64,000 bases of DNA from JAVBLP01 sp031553505 (GTDB lineage: Bacteria > Elusimicrobiota > Endomicrobiia > Endomicrobiales > Endomicrobiaceae): contig JAVBLP010000003.1 of assembly GCA_031553505.1 (NCBI GenBank), forward strand, positions 147,462 through 211,461. Direction: 5' to 3'. Within the stretch, counting starts at the first letter, position 1; every line of letters begins with the position of its first letter. The position numbers and the translations under genes were made by a program. Below the pieces are notes generated by a model, which was not told the DNA's origin, searched no databases, and saw only the letters and a program-made list of their open reading frames with translations. Of the stretch, positions 26,874 through 34,123 are shown piece after piece.

Positions 26874-27866
26874 ATGAAAATTACAGTATTGGGAGCTGGG
26901 TCATGGGGCGCGACGCTTGCGGCGCTGTTAATGGAAAACGGCCACAGCGTAACGCTTTGGGAATTTGACAAAAAAAGGGCACAGGATTTGCAGGACAGAA
27001 AAATAAAACCTTTTGCGGCGGGATTAGATTTGCCGAAAGATCTTGTAGTTACAAGCGGTTTTGATTCTTTCAAAGACAGCGAAGGAGTTTTGTTTGTGGT
27101 CCCTTCCCAGTTTATGCGTTCCACCTGCACTCTGCTTAAAAACAACGGAATTTCTTTAAACGGCAAACTTATAATGAGCGCGACAAAAGGCATAGAAAAT
27201 GACACGCTTTTAAGAATGTCTGAAGTTATAGACGCTGTTTTTCCGGGAAGTTATGCGGATATCGCGGTTTTATCCGGCCCAAGCCACGCGGAAGAAGTCT
27301 GCAGAAAGATGCCTACTGCAGTTACTTCCGCTTCAAGCAATCTAGAAACAGCAGAAAAATGCAGGGCTTTGTTTATGAATGAATATTTCAGGGTTTATAA
27401 CCAGACTGACATAGTCGGCGTTGAAACCGGCGCTGCATTAAAGAATGTTTTTGCTGTCGCTTCCGGCATAGTTGACGGTTTGAATTACGGCGATAATACC
27501 AAAGCCGCGATAGTTTCAAGGGGCTTGAAAGAGCTTGCCAGAGTCGGCATTGCTTTGGGCGGTAAGGAAGAAACTTTTTACGGTTTGTCAGGCGTAGGCG
27601 ATTTGATGGTAACCTGTTTCTCGAAACATTCCAGAAACCGCGCGGTAGGGCAGGCGATTGGCGAAGGCAAAAGCCTTGAAGACGCTGAAAAAAGCCTTGG
27701 CATGGTTGCGGAAGGCGTAAAAAATACGATAAGCGCTTATGAGATAGGTAAAAAACTCAATGTTGAGCTGCCTATAATAAATGAAACGTATGCGGTACTT
27801 TTTGAAGGCAAAAACCCTCTGGAAGCCGTAAACGCGCTTATGACAAGAGATCCGAAACACGAATAG
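26874..27866 (+). CDS. gpsA: NAD(P)+-dependent glycerol-3-phosphate dehydrogenase
   Basis: This 330-residue cytoplasmic enzyme reduces dihydroxyacetone phosphate to glycerol-3-phosphate. The Rossmann motif GAGSWGATLA is at the N-terminus. MSATKGIE and SGPSHAEEV follow, then the catalytic-lysine segment GAALKNVFAVASG and GLSGVGDLMVTC. It is 1 nt downstream of plsY, whose substrate it makes. The ribosome site is GGAAGGGA. Confidence 0.96.
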   Translation: MKITVLGAGSWGATLAALLMENGHSVTLWEFDKKRAQDLQDRKIKPFAAGLDLPKDLVVTSGFDSFKDSEGVLFVVPSQFMRSTCTLLKNNGISLNGKLIMSATKGIENDTLLRMSEVIDAVFPGSYADIAVLSGPSHAEEVCRKMPTAVTSASSNLETAEKCRALFMNEYFRVYNQTDIVGVETGAALKNVFAVASGIVDGLNYGDNTKAAIVSRGLKELARVGIALGGKEETFYGLSGVGDLMVTCFSKHSRNRAVGQAIGEGKSLEDAEKSLGMVAEGVKNTISAYEIGKKLNVELPIINETYAVLFEGKNPLEAVNALMTRDPKHE

Positions 27867-27875
27867 GAAAAATAT

Positions 27876-28139
27876 ATGACTAAAAATGATATAGCAAAAG
27901 CGCTGGCAAATATTTTAAGTTCTAAAAAAGAAGCTGATTCCGCTGTGGATAAAGTTTTTGAAGAGATGTCCGCATCTTTAAAAAACGGCGAAAAAGTGGT
28001 CATAACGGGTTTTGGCAGTTTTAATATGTTTGTCACAAAAACTAAAAAAGGCAGAAATCCAAAAACGGGTGAAAAGCTTTTAATTTCCCCTATGAAAAAA
28101 ATCCGTTTTAAGCAGTCGAAAGATTTTTTTGACAAATAA
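27876..28139 (+). CDS. HU/IHF-family DNA-binding protein
   Basis: This is an 87-residue histone-like protein. The N-terminal dimerisation helices are followed by GFGSFNMFVT and the DNA-inserting beta-arm with the family signature GRNPKTGE. Sequence alone does not separate HU from IHF-alpha. The genome context resembles ihfA, because a MerR-type gene and tRNA-Pro(GGG) follow as in many proteobacteria. The end of the gene contains the -35 box of the downstream merR promoter. Confidence 0.93.
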   Translation: MTKNDIAKALANILSSKKEADSAVDKVFEEMSASLKNGEKVVITGFGSFNMFVTKTKKGRNPKTGEKLLISPMKKIRFKQSKDFFDK

Positions 28140-28156
28140 ACTGAAAAAAGTATAAT
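28129..28156 (+). promoter_or_regulatory. Predicted promoter for the MerR-family gene
   Basis: TTGACA at 28129, inside the last codons of the HU gene, and TATAAT at 28151 are spaced by 16 nt. The leader would be short (about 15-20 nt) and contains AAAGGA. Confidence 0.75.
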
Positions 28157-28179
28157 ATAGCGGTCCAAAGGATAATAAT

Positions 28180-28554
28180 ATGTTTGAAATCCCGCCGATA
28201 CCTGATAAAGAATACTTTACAATTGGTGAAGTTTCGCAGATTACCCAGGTGCCCAAATACACTTTGAGGTATTGGGAAGGCGAATTTAAGCTGCTTCGTC
28301 CGGTAAGGAAAAGTTCCGGGCAGCGCCGCTATCGCAAAGAAGATGTCGAACTGGTCTTTAAGATTAAGGATTTACTCTATAATAAGCGTTATACGATTGA
28401 AGGCGTAAAAAAATACCTGACAGGCGGAAAACGTAAAAAATTAGTGAGTTTTCAAGCAGATTTAAATTTAGAAATAGAGCATCTGCCGGATTCAAAAGTT
28501 TTAAGAGAAATTAAGGAAGAGTTAAAGCAGGTTTTAAAACTGCTTAAAAAATAA
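28180..28554 (+). CDS. MerR-family transcriptional regulator
   Basis: This 124-residue protein has an N-terminal winged helix-turn-helix: FTIGEVSQITQVPKYTLRYWEGEF, then the wing RKSSGQRRYRKEDVELV. A short helical dimerisation part follows. No metal- or drug-binding C-terminal domain is seen, so it belongs to the small, orphan MerR type that often sits beside ihfA/HU. Target genes are unknown. AAAGGA precedes the ATG, and a separate strong promoter drives it. Confidence 0.88.
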   Translation: MFEIPPIPDKEYFTIGEVSQITQVPKYTLRYWEGEFKLLRPVRKSSGQRRYRKEDVELVFKIKDLLYNKRYTIEGVKKYLTGGKRKKLVSFQADLNLEIEHLPDSKVLREIKEELKQVLKLLKK

Positions 28555-28602
28555 ATACCCTGTTTTGCCGATTGCGGCAGAACGCAGCAGAACGAAGTAT
28601 GT

Positions 28603-28676
28603 CGGGGCGTAGCGCAGTTGGCTAGCGCACTCCCTTGGGGTGGGAGAGGCCGCTGGTTCAAGTCCAGTCGCCCCGA
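28603..28676 (+). tRNA. tRNA-Pro(GGG)
   Basis: The acceptor CGGGGCG pairs with CGCCCCG. The anticodon stem CTCCC/GGGAG encloses the loop TTGGGGT, giving GGG. The T-arm CTGGTTCAAGTCCAG is intact. The gene ends with discriminator A and has no encoded CCA. Confidence 0.95.
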
Positions 28677-28694
28677 TTCTCTTTAAAAGTAAAC

Positions 28695-28737
28695 AGTCTT
28701 GCCAGTATGCAGTTTATACGGCAAGACTATTTTTTTG
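28695..28737 (+). terminator. Intrinsic terminator after tRNA-Pro
   Basis: AGTCTTGCC pairs with GGCAAGACT around a 16-nt loop, followed by ATTTTTTT. Confidence 0.85.
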
Positions 28738-28763
28738 ATTTTTGTAATTAATTTTGATAATAT
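28735..28763 (+). promoter_or_regulatory. Predicted promoter of the surface-protein gene (near-leaderless)
   Basis: TTGATT at 28735 and an extended -10, TGA-TAATAT at 28758, are spaced by 17 nt. The ATG lies at 28773, 9 nt after the -10 box, with a T-rich stretch and no ribosome site between. Confidence 0.6.
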
Positions 28764-28772
28764 TGTTTTTAT

Positions 28773-29960
28773 ATGAAAAAAGTTTGCATGCAAATGCTTG
28801 CTTTGGCTTTTTTCACCACGATTTTTGCTTCCGACACCTTAGCAGAGTATACATCTTATATAACACAAAATCCGTCAAACTCATTGTATATGTACCAAAA
28901 GATGAGCCAGGGTAATTTTTTTATGTATTCGGATTACCTAAGCGCGGATTCTTTTATTATCCCTGTTGGCGCCACATCTGCCTATCATGACGCTGAAGAA
29001 CTTTTGGTTGAACCTAACTATTTCCAGGAGTTTGACTACGAACCTGACGTAAACATTAAACTTTTAGAACCTTTGCATTCAATAGATACCTATTCCGTGC
29101 CTTCAGAAGGCTATGCGTTTTTTAACGTAAAATACTGCGACGTTTACAATAACAGCCCTTCAAGCGAGTATCCAAAACTTACTTTAATCTGCCCTGACGG
29201 ATCGACCGTTACAAAAAAGATGGATGAAACTTCCGGAGGTGTTTACATTTTGGCCGAGGATTTGCCTAAAGGAACCTACCAGTATACATACACAGCCACA
29301 AATGAACATTATGCAAAAGGTTTTTATGAGGTAACGGGAAACTGGTACGTAACTTCAAGGCCTTACGGTTTCGTAAAAAATACTCCTATAGATAATGTTG
29401 AAGTTTTACCGGATGACGCGCAGTTTTCCTGGACCGTGCAAAGCGATGAAGGCGAACTTTACTATGAGTTTTACCTCGGTATGGAAGACAATAAATCCCG
29501 CCTTGTAAAACTTGATGCCAATACAGGTCCGGCGGTTGATGTAAGAGCCCACACTCTAAAAGCCCTTAATCATAAAAAACGATACTATTGGTATATGCGC
29601 ATATTTAATAAATACGGCGCCGATATAGAAACCGATATGTACGCTTTCCTTACGGGCGGCATGGTTGATAAGTTTTACAATGCGCCAAATCCTTTTAACC
29701 CGTTAAGGCAAAAAACAAAGTTTGTTTATAATATGCCTCAAGACGGCACGGCAAAGATTGTTATATATTCGGAATACGGCGACAAGGTATGGGAGTCGGA
29801 CAGCGTTTGGGGTGCCGGAGGCACATCAAGAGAGATGACTTATGACGGAAGGGATAATTCCGGAAAGGCGCTTTACAACGGTACCTATCTTGCAGTTTTG
29901 ACAAAAAAATACGCGGGAACCACAAAAATCGAAAAATGCAGAATTCTAATTGTAAAATAA
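28773..29960 (+). CDS. Exported protein with C-terminal FlgD-Ig/T9SS-CTD-like domain
   Basis: This 395-residue protein has a signal peptide (about residues 1-24). Its middle part, about 90-300, is beta-rich and looks like Ig/FN3-type modules (YPKLTLICPDG..., then FSWTVQSDEGELYYEFYLG). The last ~85 residues have the FlgD-Ig/type IX C-terminal pattern: NAPNPFNP, then KIVIYSEYGDKVWE, a YDGRDNSGK-LYNGTY segment, and a basic end. Such C-terminal domains serve as secretion/anchoring modules in Bacteroidota and are used more widely in Elusimicrobia-like and Fibrobacteres-like phyla. The next gene encodes a PorV-like barrel and overlaps by 25 nt, so the two probably act together at the outer membrane. 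The cargo function is unknown. Confidence 0.7.
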   Translation: MKKVCMQMLALAFFTTIFASDTLAEYTSYITQNPSNSLYMYQKMSQGNFFMYSDYLSADSFIIPVGATSAYHDAEELLVEPNYFQEFDYEPDVNIKLLEPLHSIDTYSVPSEGYAFFNVKYCDVYNNSPSSEYPKLTLICPDGSTVTKKMDETSGGVYILAEDLPKGTYQYTYTATNEHYAKGFYEVTGNWYVTSRPYGFVKNTPIDNVEVLPDDAQFSWTVQSDEGELYYEFYLGMEDNKSRLVKLDANTGPAVDVRAHTLKALNHKKRYYWYMRIFNKYGADIETDMYAFLTGGMVDKFYNAPNPFNPLRQKTKFVYNMPQDGTAKIVIYSEYGDKVWESDSVWGAGGTSREMTYDGRDNSGKALYNGTYLAVLTKKYAGTTKIEKCRILIVK

Positions 29961-31729
29961 AGCTATTATTGATTTGTTTAATCATATTGTCCGCGCAGAT
30001 TTCATTTGCCGCGTCCGGCAGAAGAAAGCACTTTCTTTCGCACGGGCCGAGCGTTGCGGCTTTTGGCGCAGGTGAAACGGTTTTTGCCGCTTACAAAGAC
30101 CCCGCAGTAATACAATATAACCCTTCTTTGATGGCATTTTTTAGTGAAAATTCAATTAGTTTATCAAGATTTAATTTGTATGAAGGCAGCGCCAATAACT
30201 CCGGCTCGGCAGCTTTCGGCCTTGGAAAAAATTATTTTTTTGGTATTTCAGCTTCCAATCTTTCAAGCGGCGATATTGAACTCCGGGATGATGTATACAG
30301 TTCTGTTACAAAAGCATCTGCAAATACATGGGATTTTATATTGTCAGGCGCGGGTTTTTTTAAACCTCTGGGTATAGCTTACGGCGTAAACATAAAGTAC
30401 CTTTATTATGATTTATATGTTAATACCGGCGGCACGTATATGGCAGACGCGGGTTTAGCAAAGTTTATGCTGGGCCCCGAAATGTTTGGCTCAAACCTTA
30501 AGATAAAGCTCGGGCTTTCAGCGCAAAATTTTGCTGCCGGGGAGATTAAAGTTGATAAAGACGCCGATGAAATACCCGGCATATACAGGCTTAGTACTGC
30601 TTTTATACTTCCCACATATTACAGGTTTAAAACGCAGGACACTTTAAGTGTTTTTGCCGATTTAAAATATGAAGACGATTTTATGGATTTTTACGGGGGT
30701 TTGTCTTACACGCTTGCTGATAAATATGTCGCGCGTTTAGGTTACTATACAGAGCATTTTACTTTTGGTTTCGGCGTTGATTTCTATTCGTTTACCATAG
30801 ATTATGCCGCGGATTTCAGCGAAGTGGATATGATAAACCGCTTCGGGCTTTCTTACAGATGGGGCTTGAGGAAAAATGATGAACTCGCCAAAGAAGCCAA
30901 AGCCGCTTTGGATAAAGAAAAAATAAGCCTTCAGGAAGCGGAAAAGAGGTTTAACGGGGCCAGAAAACTTTACAATAAAGGCGAGTATTTGAGGGCGACT
31001 GATATGCTTTCAGATATAGTGGTTTCATATCCTAATTTTGAATCGCCGCTGCATTTTTACACAAAAATCATTAATGATATGAATAAAACCGCAAATTCTA
31101 ACGATGAACTGGATTTTGACAAACTGACGTACGCGAGGGCGTACTGCGCTTACTATAAAACGGATTATAAAGAAGCGTTAAGCGAGTGGAATAAATTTAA
31201 CTATTTTACAGGCGGTACGGACGAAGTTGCGGAGTATATGAACAGGATAAATGACGCGATTAAGCAGGAACAGATGAACAAACGTGAAAAAGAGCTTGAC
31301 GGCAAAGCCTCTGCGCTGCTTGCTGCCGGAGTTAAAGATTTTAATTCTTCAAGGTGGGTAGAATGCATAAAAGCTATGGAGAAACTGCAGAAGTTTGTAA
31401 GCGAAAACAACTTTTCTAAAACCATAGAGTATTACAGCAAAGCAAAAGATTATATAGATAAATCCGTAATAGAGCTTTCAAAATCCATTAAGTCTGAACG
31501 TAAAGAAAAAGCAAAAGAGCCGCAAAGTGAAGCGCCAAAGGAAGAAAAGCAGGAAATTGACGAAGAAGGCGCGGATAAAAAATATAATGAAGGGCTTATA
31601 CTATACGCGCAGGGCAGATATCTTGAAGCCGAACGCATATGGGAACTCACTTTAAGGCTTAATCCTAAACACCAAAAAGCCAAAACGGCGCTTTCAAAGC
31701 TCCGCAACAGCGGATATCTTGCGGAATAG
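29936..31729 (+). CDS. PorV/UPF0164-like outer-membrane barrel fused to TPR-containing region
   Basis: This 597-residue protein has a signal peptide of about 26 residues. Residues ~30-310 show the PorV/PorQ pattern: GPSVAAFGAGETVFAAYKDPAVIQYNPSLMAFF followed by alternating beta-strands ending in a FGLSYRWGL-like strand. Residues ~330-597 are helical. They hold TPR-like repeats (ARKLYNKGEYLRATDML; YNEGLILYAQGRYLEAERIWELTL) and an Ala/Glu/Lys-rich coil. A PorV-type barrel joined to a periplasmic TPR tail is not the standard PorV layout. It overlaps the upstream FlgD-Ig protein by 25 nt and may export or anchor it. That is inference. Confidence 0.7.
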   Translation: MQNSNCKIKLLLICLIILSAQISFAASGRRKHFLSHGPSVAAFGAGETVFAAYKDPAVIQYNPSLMAFFSENSISLSRFNLYEGSANNSGSAAFGLGKNYFFGISASNLSSGDIELRDDVYSSVTKASANTWDFILSGAGFFKPLGIAYGVNIKYLYYDLYVNTGGTYMADAGLAKFMLGPEMFGSNLKIKLGLSAQNFAAGEIKVDKDADEIPGIYRLSTAFILPTYYRFKTQDTLSVFADLKYEDDFMDFYGGLSYTLADKYVARLGYYTEHFTFGFGVDFYSFTIDYAADFSEVDMINRFGLSYRWGLRKNDELAKEAKAALDKEKISLQEAEKRFNGARKLYNKGEYLRATDMLSDIVVSYPNFESPLHFYTKIINDMNKTANSNDELDFDKLTYARAYCAYYKTDYKEALSEWNKFNYFTGGTDEVAEYMNRINDAIKQEQMNKREKELDGKASALLAAGVKDFNSSRWVECIKAMEKLQKFVSENNFSKTIEYYSKAKDYIDKSVIELSKSIKSERKEKAKEPQSEAPKEEKQEIDEEGADKKYNEGLILYAQGRYLEAERIWELTLRLNPKHQKAKTALSKLRNSGYLAE

Positions 31730-31766
31730 GTAAGAATTTATAACTTTTAGAGAAGAGAGTTTGAAA

Positions 31767-33221
31767 ATGACAAAGCTGTGTAAGCTGTTTTCCTTACTTC
31801 TTTGCGCTTGTCTTATTTTAAGTTCATGTTCAACAAAATTGCTTTCGCCTAACAGGTTTACACCAGAAAAGATACCTGTACTGCAGGAATATGATTACAT
31901 AAAATTTAGTCTTAAGCAATTAGTGAATGAAATCAAATCGCTAAATAGGATTCTATCGGAAAAAAATATATCGGAAAGTAAATATAAAGATATTTTAAAC
32001 CGCCTTGAAGTCTTGGGTAAACAGGTTAAAATATTTAATGCTATCAAAATTAATAAAAATGAAGGATCTTTTATAATACCTGCCAACAGTAAAACAACTT
32101 TCTACTTCAAATCATATTGTCTAAATCCTCATGGAGCAAGTCCTGCCTCTAAAGAGCAATTTATATTTACAAAAGCGCCTCCTGACATACCTCTCTATAA
32201 AGACGTTATGATATATAGTAATTCGGCAGTAAAAAACAATACGGTAAATAAACAGCTTTTATTATGGAATTTGAAAAATAACGTTAAATTTGAAAATCTT
32301 CCGACAAACCAGCAGGCTTTTCTTTTAAAAATGGACCCTATGTCTTATCTTAAAATTAACAACTATATAACATCGGAATTAAAAGCGTCTGCGACAAAAT
32401 TTGCAAAGACGCAGATTCCTTTTTACAATCAGGTAACAGATACAATAAAACTAGTCAAGGGTAAAGCATATACATACGAAGAATATAAAAGAAATATTGA
32501 AAATATTGCGGTAAAAGCAAAGCTTATTGATAATACTGCACCCATTAAGACAGATGGATATGATGGCGTTTTCACTCAGACAGAAAGTTCTGCATTTAGC
32601 GGAACAACAATAATATTTATAAATGCCAATTCTTTTCCAATTACAATAGCATGTACTTCATTTTTAGACCCTCTTCGCAAAGGAGTACAACCTATAGGTT
32701 TTGATATGCCAACAATATGTGAAGAGTATGATAAATATGAAGATGAATTTTTGAATGAATTAGATAAACTGCTTTTAAACTTATATAAGATAGCGGTTAC
32801 AATGACAGGAAAAGACAATTGGGGCGATTATCAATCTGTACAAAATAGCATTAACAATAACAAAGCAGATATCTTCTTCTTTCTTGTGGACGGTTTGCTT
32901 GCTTGGGAACATACGAAAGCAAGGTTTGGTAAAAATAGTGAGGATGGTGAAAATCATGCTTTCAGACATGCTCTTTGGAGTGCGTTGATGACAAGAGATA
33001 TGGGAGTCAAAAAGGCAGAAGAGTTTGCTTCAAACCATGAACTTCCTATATATCAGACAAGAGGCAGAACAATGGATTTGCATAATAATAAAATTGGCAG
33101 AGAGATTGCTGTTGAATTAATGCAAACAGGCGATTTATCGGTTGGAGTAATAATTAACAGTATCATTATAAATAAAGATAAATTAAAAATTGACAAACCT
33201 ACAGGTAAATGGCAAAAATGA
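31767..33221 (+). CDS. Lipoprotein with C-terminal HxxxW/HE/NNxxGR domain (DUF6973-like)
   Basis: I use ATG 31767, with AGAGAAGAGAG upstream; a TTG lies 6 nt earlier. The 484-residue protein has a lipobox LSSC with Cys21. The middle is unrecognised. The last ~90 residues contain NHAFRHALWSALMTRDMG, then ASNHEL and MDLHNNKIGREIA, a His/Glu/Asn-rich arrangement that recalls DUF6973-type domains in secreted proteins of Bacteroidota. Enzymatic activity is unproven. The next gene overlaps by 4 nt. Both genes are more AT-rich than neighbours, which suggests horizontal acquisition. Confidence 0.6.
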   Translation: MTKLCKLFSLLLCACLILSSCSTKLLSPNRFTPEKIPVLQEYDYIKFSLKQLVNEIKSLNRILSEKNISESKYKDILNRLEVLGKQVKIFNAIKINKNEGSFIIPANSKTTFYFKSYCLNPHGASPASKEQFIFTKAPPDIPLYKDVMIYSNSAVKNNTVNKQLLLWNLKNNVKFENLPTNQQAFLLKMDPMSYLKINNYITSELKASATKFAKTQIPFYNQVTDTIKLVKGKAYTYEEYKRNIENIAVKAKLIDNTAPIKTDGYDGVFTQTESSAFSGTTIIFINANSFPITIACTSFLDPLRKGVQPIGFDMPTICEEYDKYEDEFLNELDKLLLNLYKIAVTMTGKDNWGDYQSVQNSINNNKADIFFFLVDGLLAWEHTKARFGKNSEDGENHAFRHALWSALMTRDMGVKKAEEFASNHELPIYQTRGRTMDLHNNKIGREIAVELMQTGDLSVGVIINSIIINKDKLKIDKPTGKWQK

Positions 33222-33931
33222 AAATAATTGTGGCGAGTATAGCTTTTTTATTCGGTTTGCCGTTAATACTGTCAAATTTTATTTACATTGAACCTTTATA
33301 TGGATTCAAATATCTATCTTTATATTTGATTTTGTGCGGATACTTAACTGCATTATCAGTTTTTCTTTTAATCGTGACAGTGCTTTTTAAGAGTAAACTT
33401 TTAAAAAAACTATCAATGATATGCATTATTGCTATGAGTATTATAGTCGTAATTCTTTTGGTAAATTTCAGCATTGTTTTTGCATTGCATGGTATATACG
33501 GCAAAAGTGAATTTATTATAGGCGCAAATTATAATAAATTTAACAGTGAAAAATGGCAAAAGTCTGATGGTTATGGCGAAAATCGGCGGGAGTATATGTT
33601 GAAAGACTTAACACAAAACATTCTGCCGAATAAAAATATAAAAGAAATAGTAGAACTTTTGGGCATTCCTTATGGCATAGTATTGAAAGGCAAAACATAT
33701 TATGCTTATTCAGAGAACGGCATTGTTGAGTTCCGCTCTGGTAATATGGAGGAGAACAATAAGATTCAGTCCTATGATTTTTTAGATATAAATACCTTAT
33801 ATCAGCCTGAAACAAACAAAGAATTTATGATTTACTACATAACAGGGCCTGTATTTATGGGCCACTCAACGCTGGATATATATTTTGAAAAAAAAGCTGT
33901 TTTTAAAGAGTATAAATTAGGGTTAAGTTGA
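33218..33931 (+). CDS. Membrane protein of unknown function, paired with the upstream lipoprotein
   Basis: The start is either ATG 33218, overlapping the upstream stop as ATGA, or 33209. The 237-residue protein has about three or four N-terminal membrane helices (residues 1-90). A soluble domain of about 140 residues follows, with REYMLKDLTQNILPNKNIKEIVELLGIPYG, a pattern seen in small BamE/SmpA-like domains. It has no recognised family call. Its tight coupling to the lipoprotein gene suggests a joint role, possibly partner or immunity protein, but that is speculative. AT-rich like its neighbour. Confidence 0.5.
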   Translation: MKIIVASIAFLFGLPLILSNFIYIEPLYGFKYLSLYLILCGYLTALSVFLLIVTVLFKSKLLKKLSMICIIAMSIIVVILLVNFSIVFALHGIYGKSEFIIGANYNKFNSEKWQKSDGYGENRREYMLKDLTQNILPNKNIKEIVELLGIPYGIVLKGKTYYAYSENGIVEFRSGNMEENNKIQSYDFLDINTLYQPETNKEFMIYYITGPVFMGHSTLDIYFEKKAVFKEYKLGLS

Positions 33932-33970
33932 AACCTAAATACGAAATTTCAATCTGCGGCCAAAATTTGG

Positions 33971-33976
33971 TATAAT
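33971..33976 (+). promoter_or_regulatory. -10 box upstream of thrS
   Basis: A perfect TATAAT. The expected start of transcription (about 33983) lies about 140 nt before thrS and only 3 nt before a short ORF at 33986. No good -35 is visible. Confidence 0.55.
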
Positions 33977-33985
33977 CCTGCCTAT

Positions 33986-34060
33986 ATGAAAATCAAAAAT
34001 CATAGCTTTAAAAAAGCCGTATTCACAAATAAATCTACACGAACTTGCCGAACCAGTTAA
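33986..34060 (+). CDS. Possible 24-codon leader peptide before thrS
   Basis: The ORF begins 9 nt after the TATAAT at 33971 and would be translated from a near-leaderless transcript. Four of its 24 codons are Thr (ACA, ACA, ACT, ACC), all in the last 11 codons. That layout recalls amino-acid-sensing leader peptides, and the next gene is threonyl-tRNA synthetase. There is no clear terminator hairpin between it and thrS, so an attenuation mechanism is not demonstrated. It could be chance. Confidence 0.3.
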   Translation: MKIKNHSFKKAVFTNKSTRTCRTS

Positions 34061-34123
34061 GGTTTTACAGGGCCATTCTTAATTGAAAAATCAAATAAAA
34101 ACTATAAATAACAGGAAAATAAC

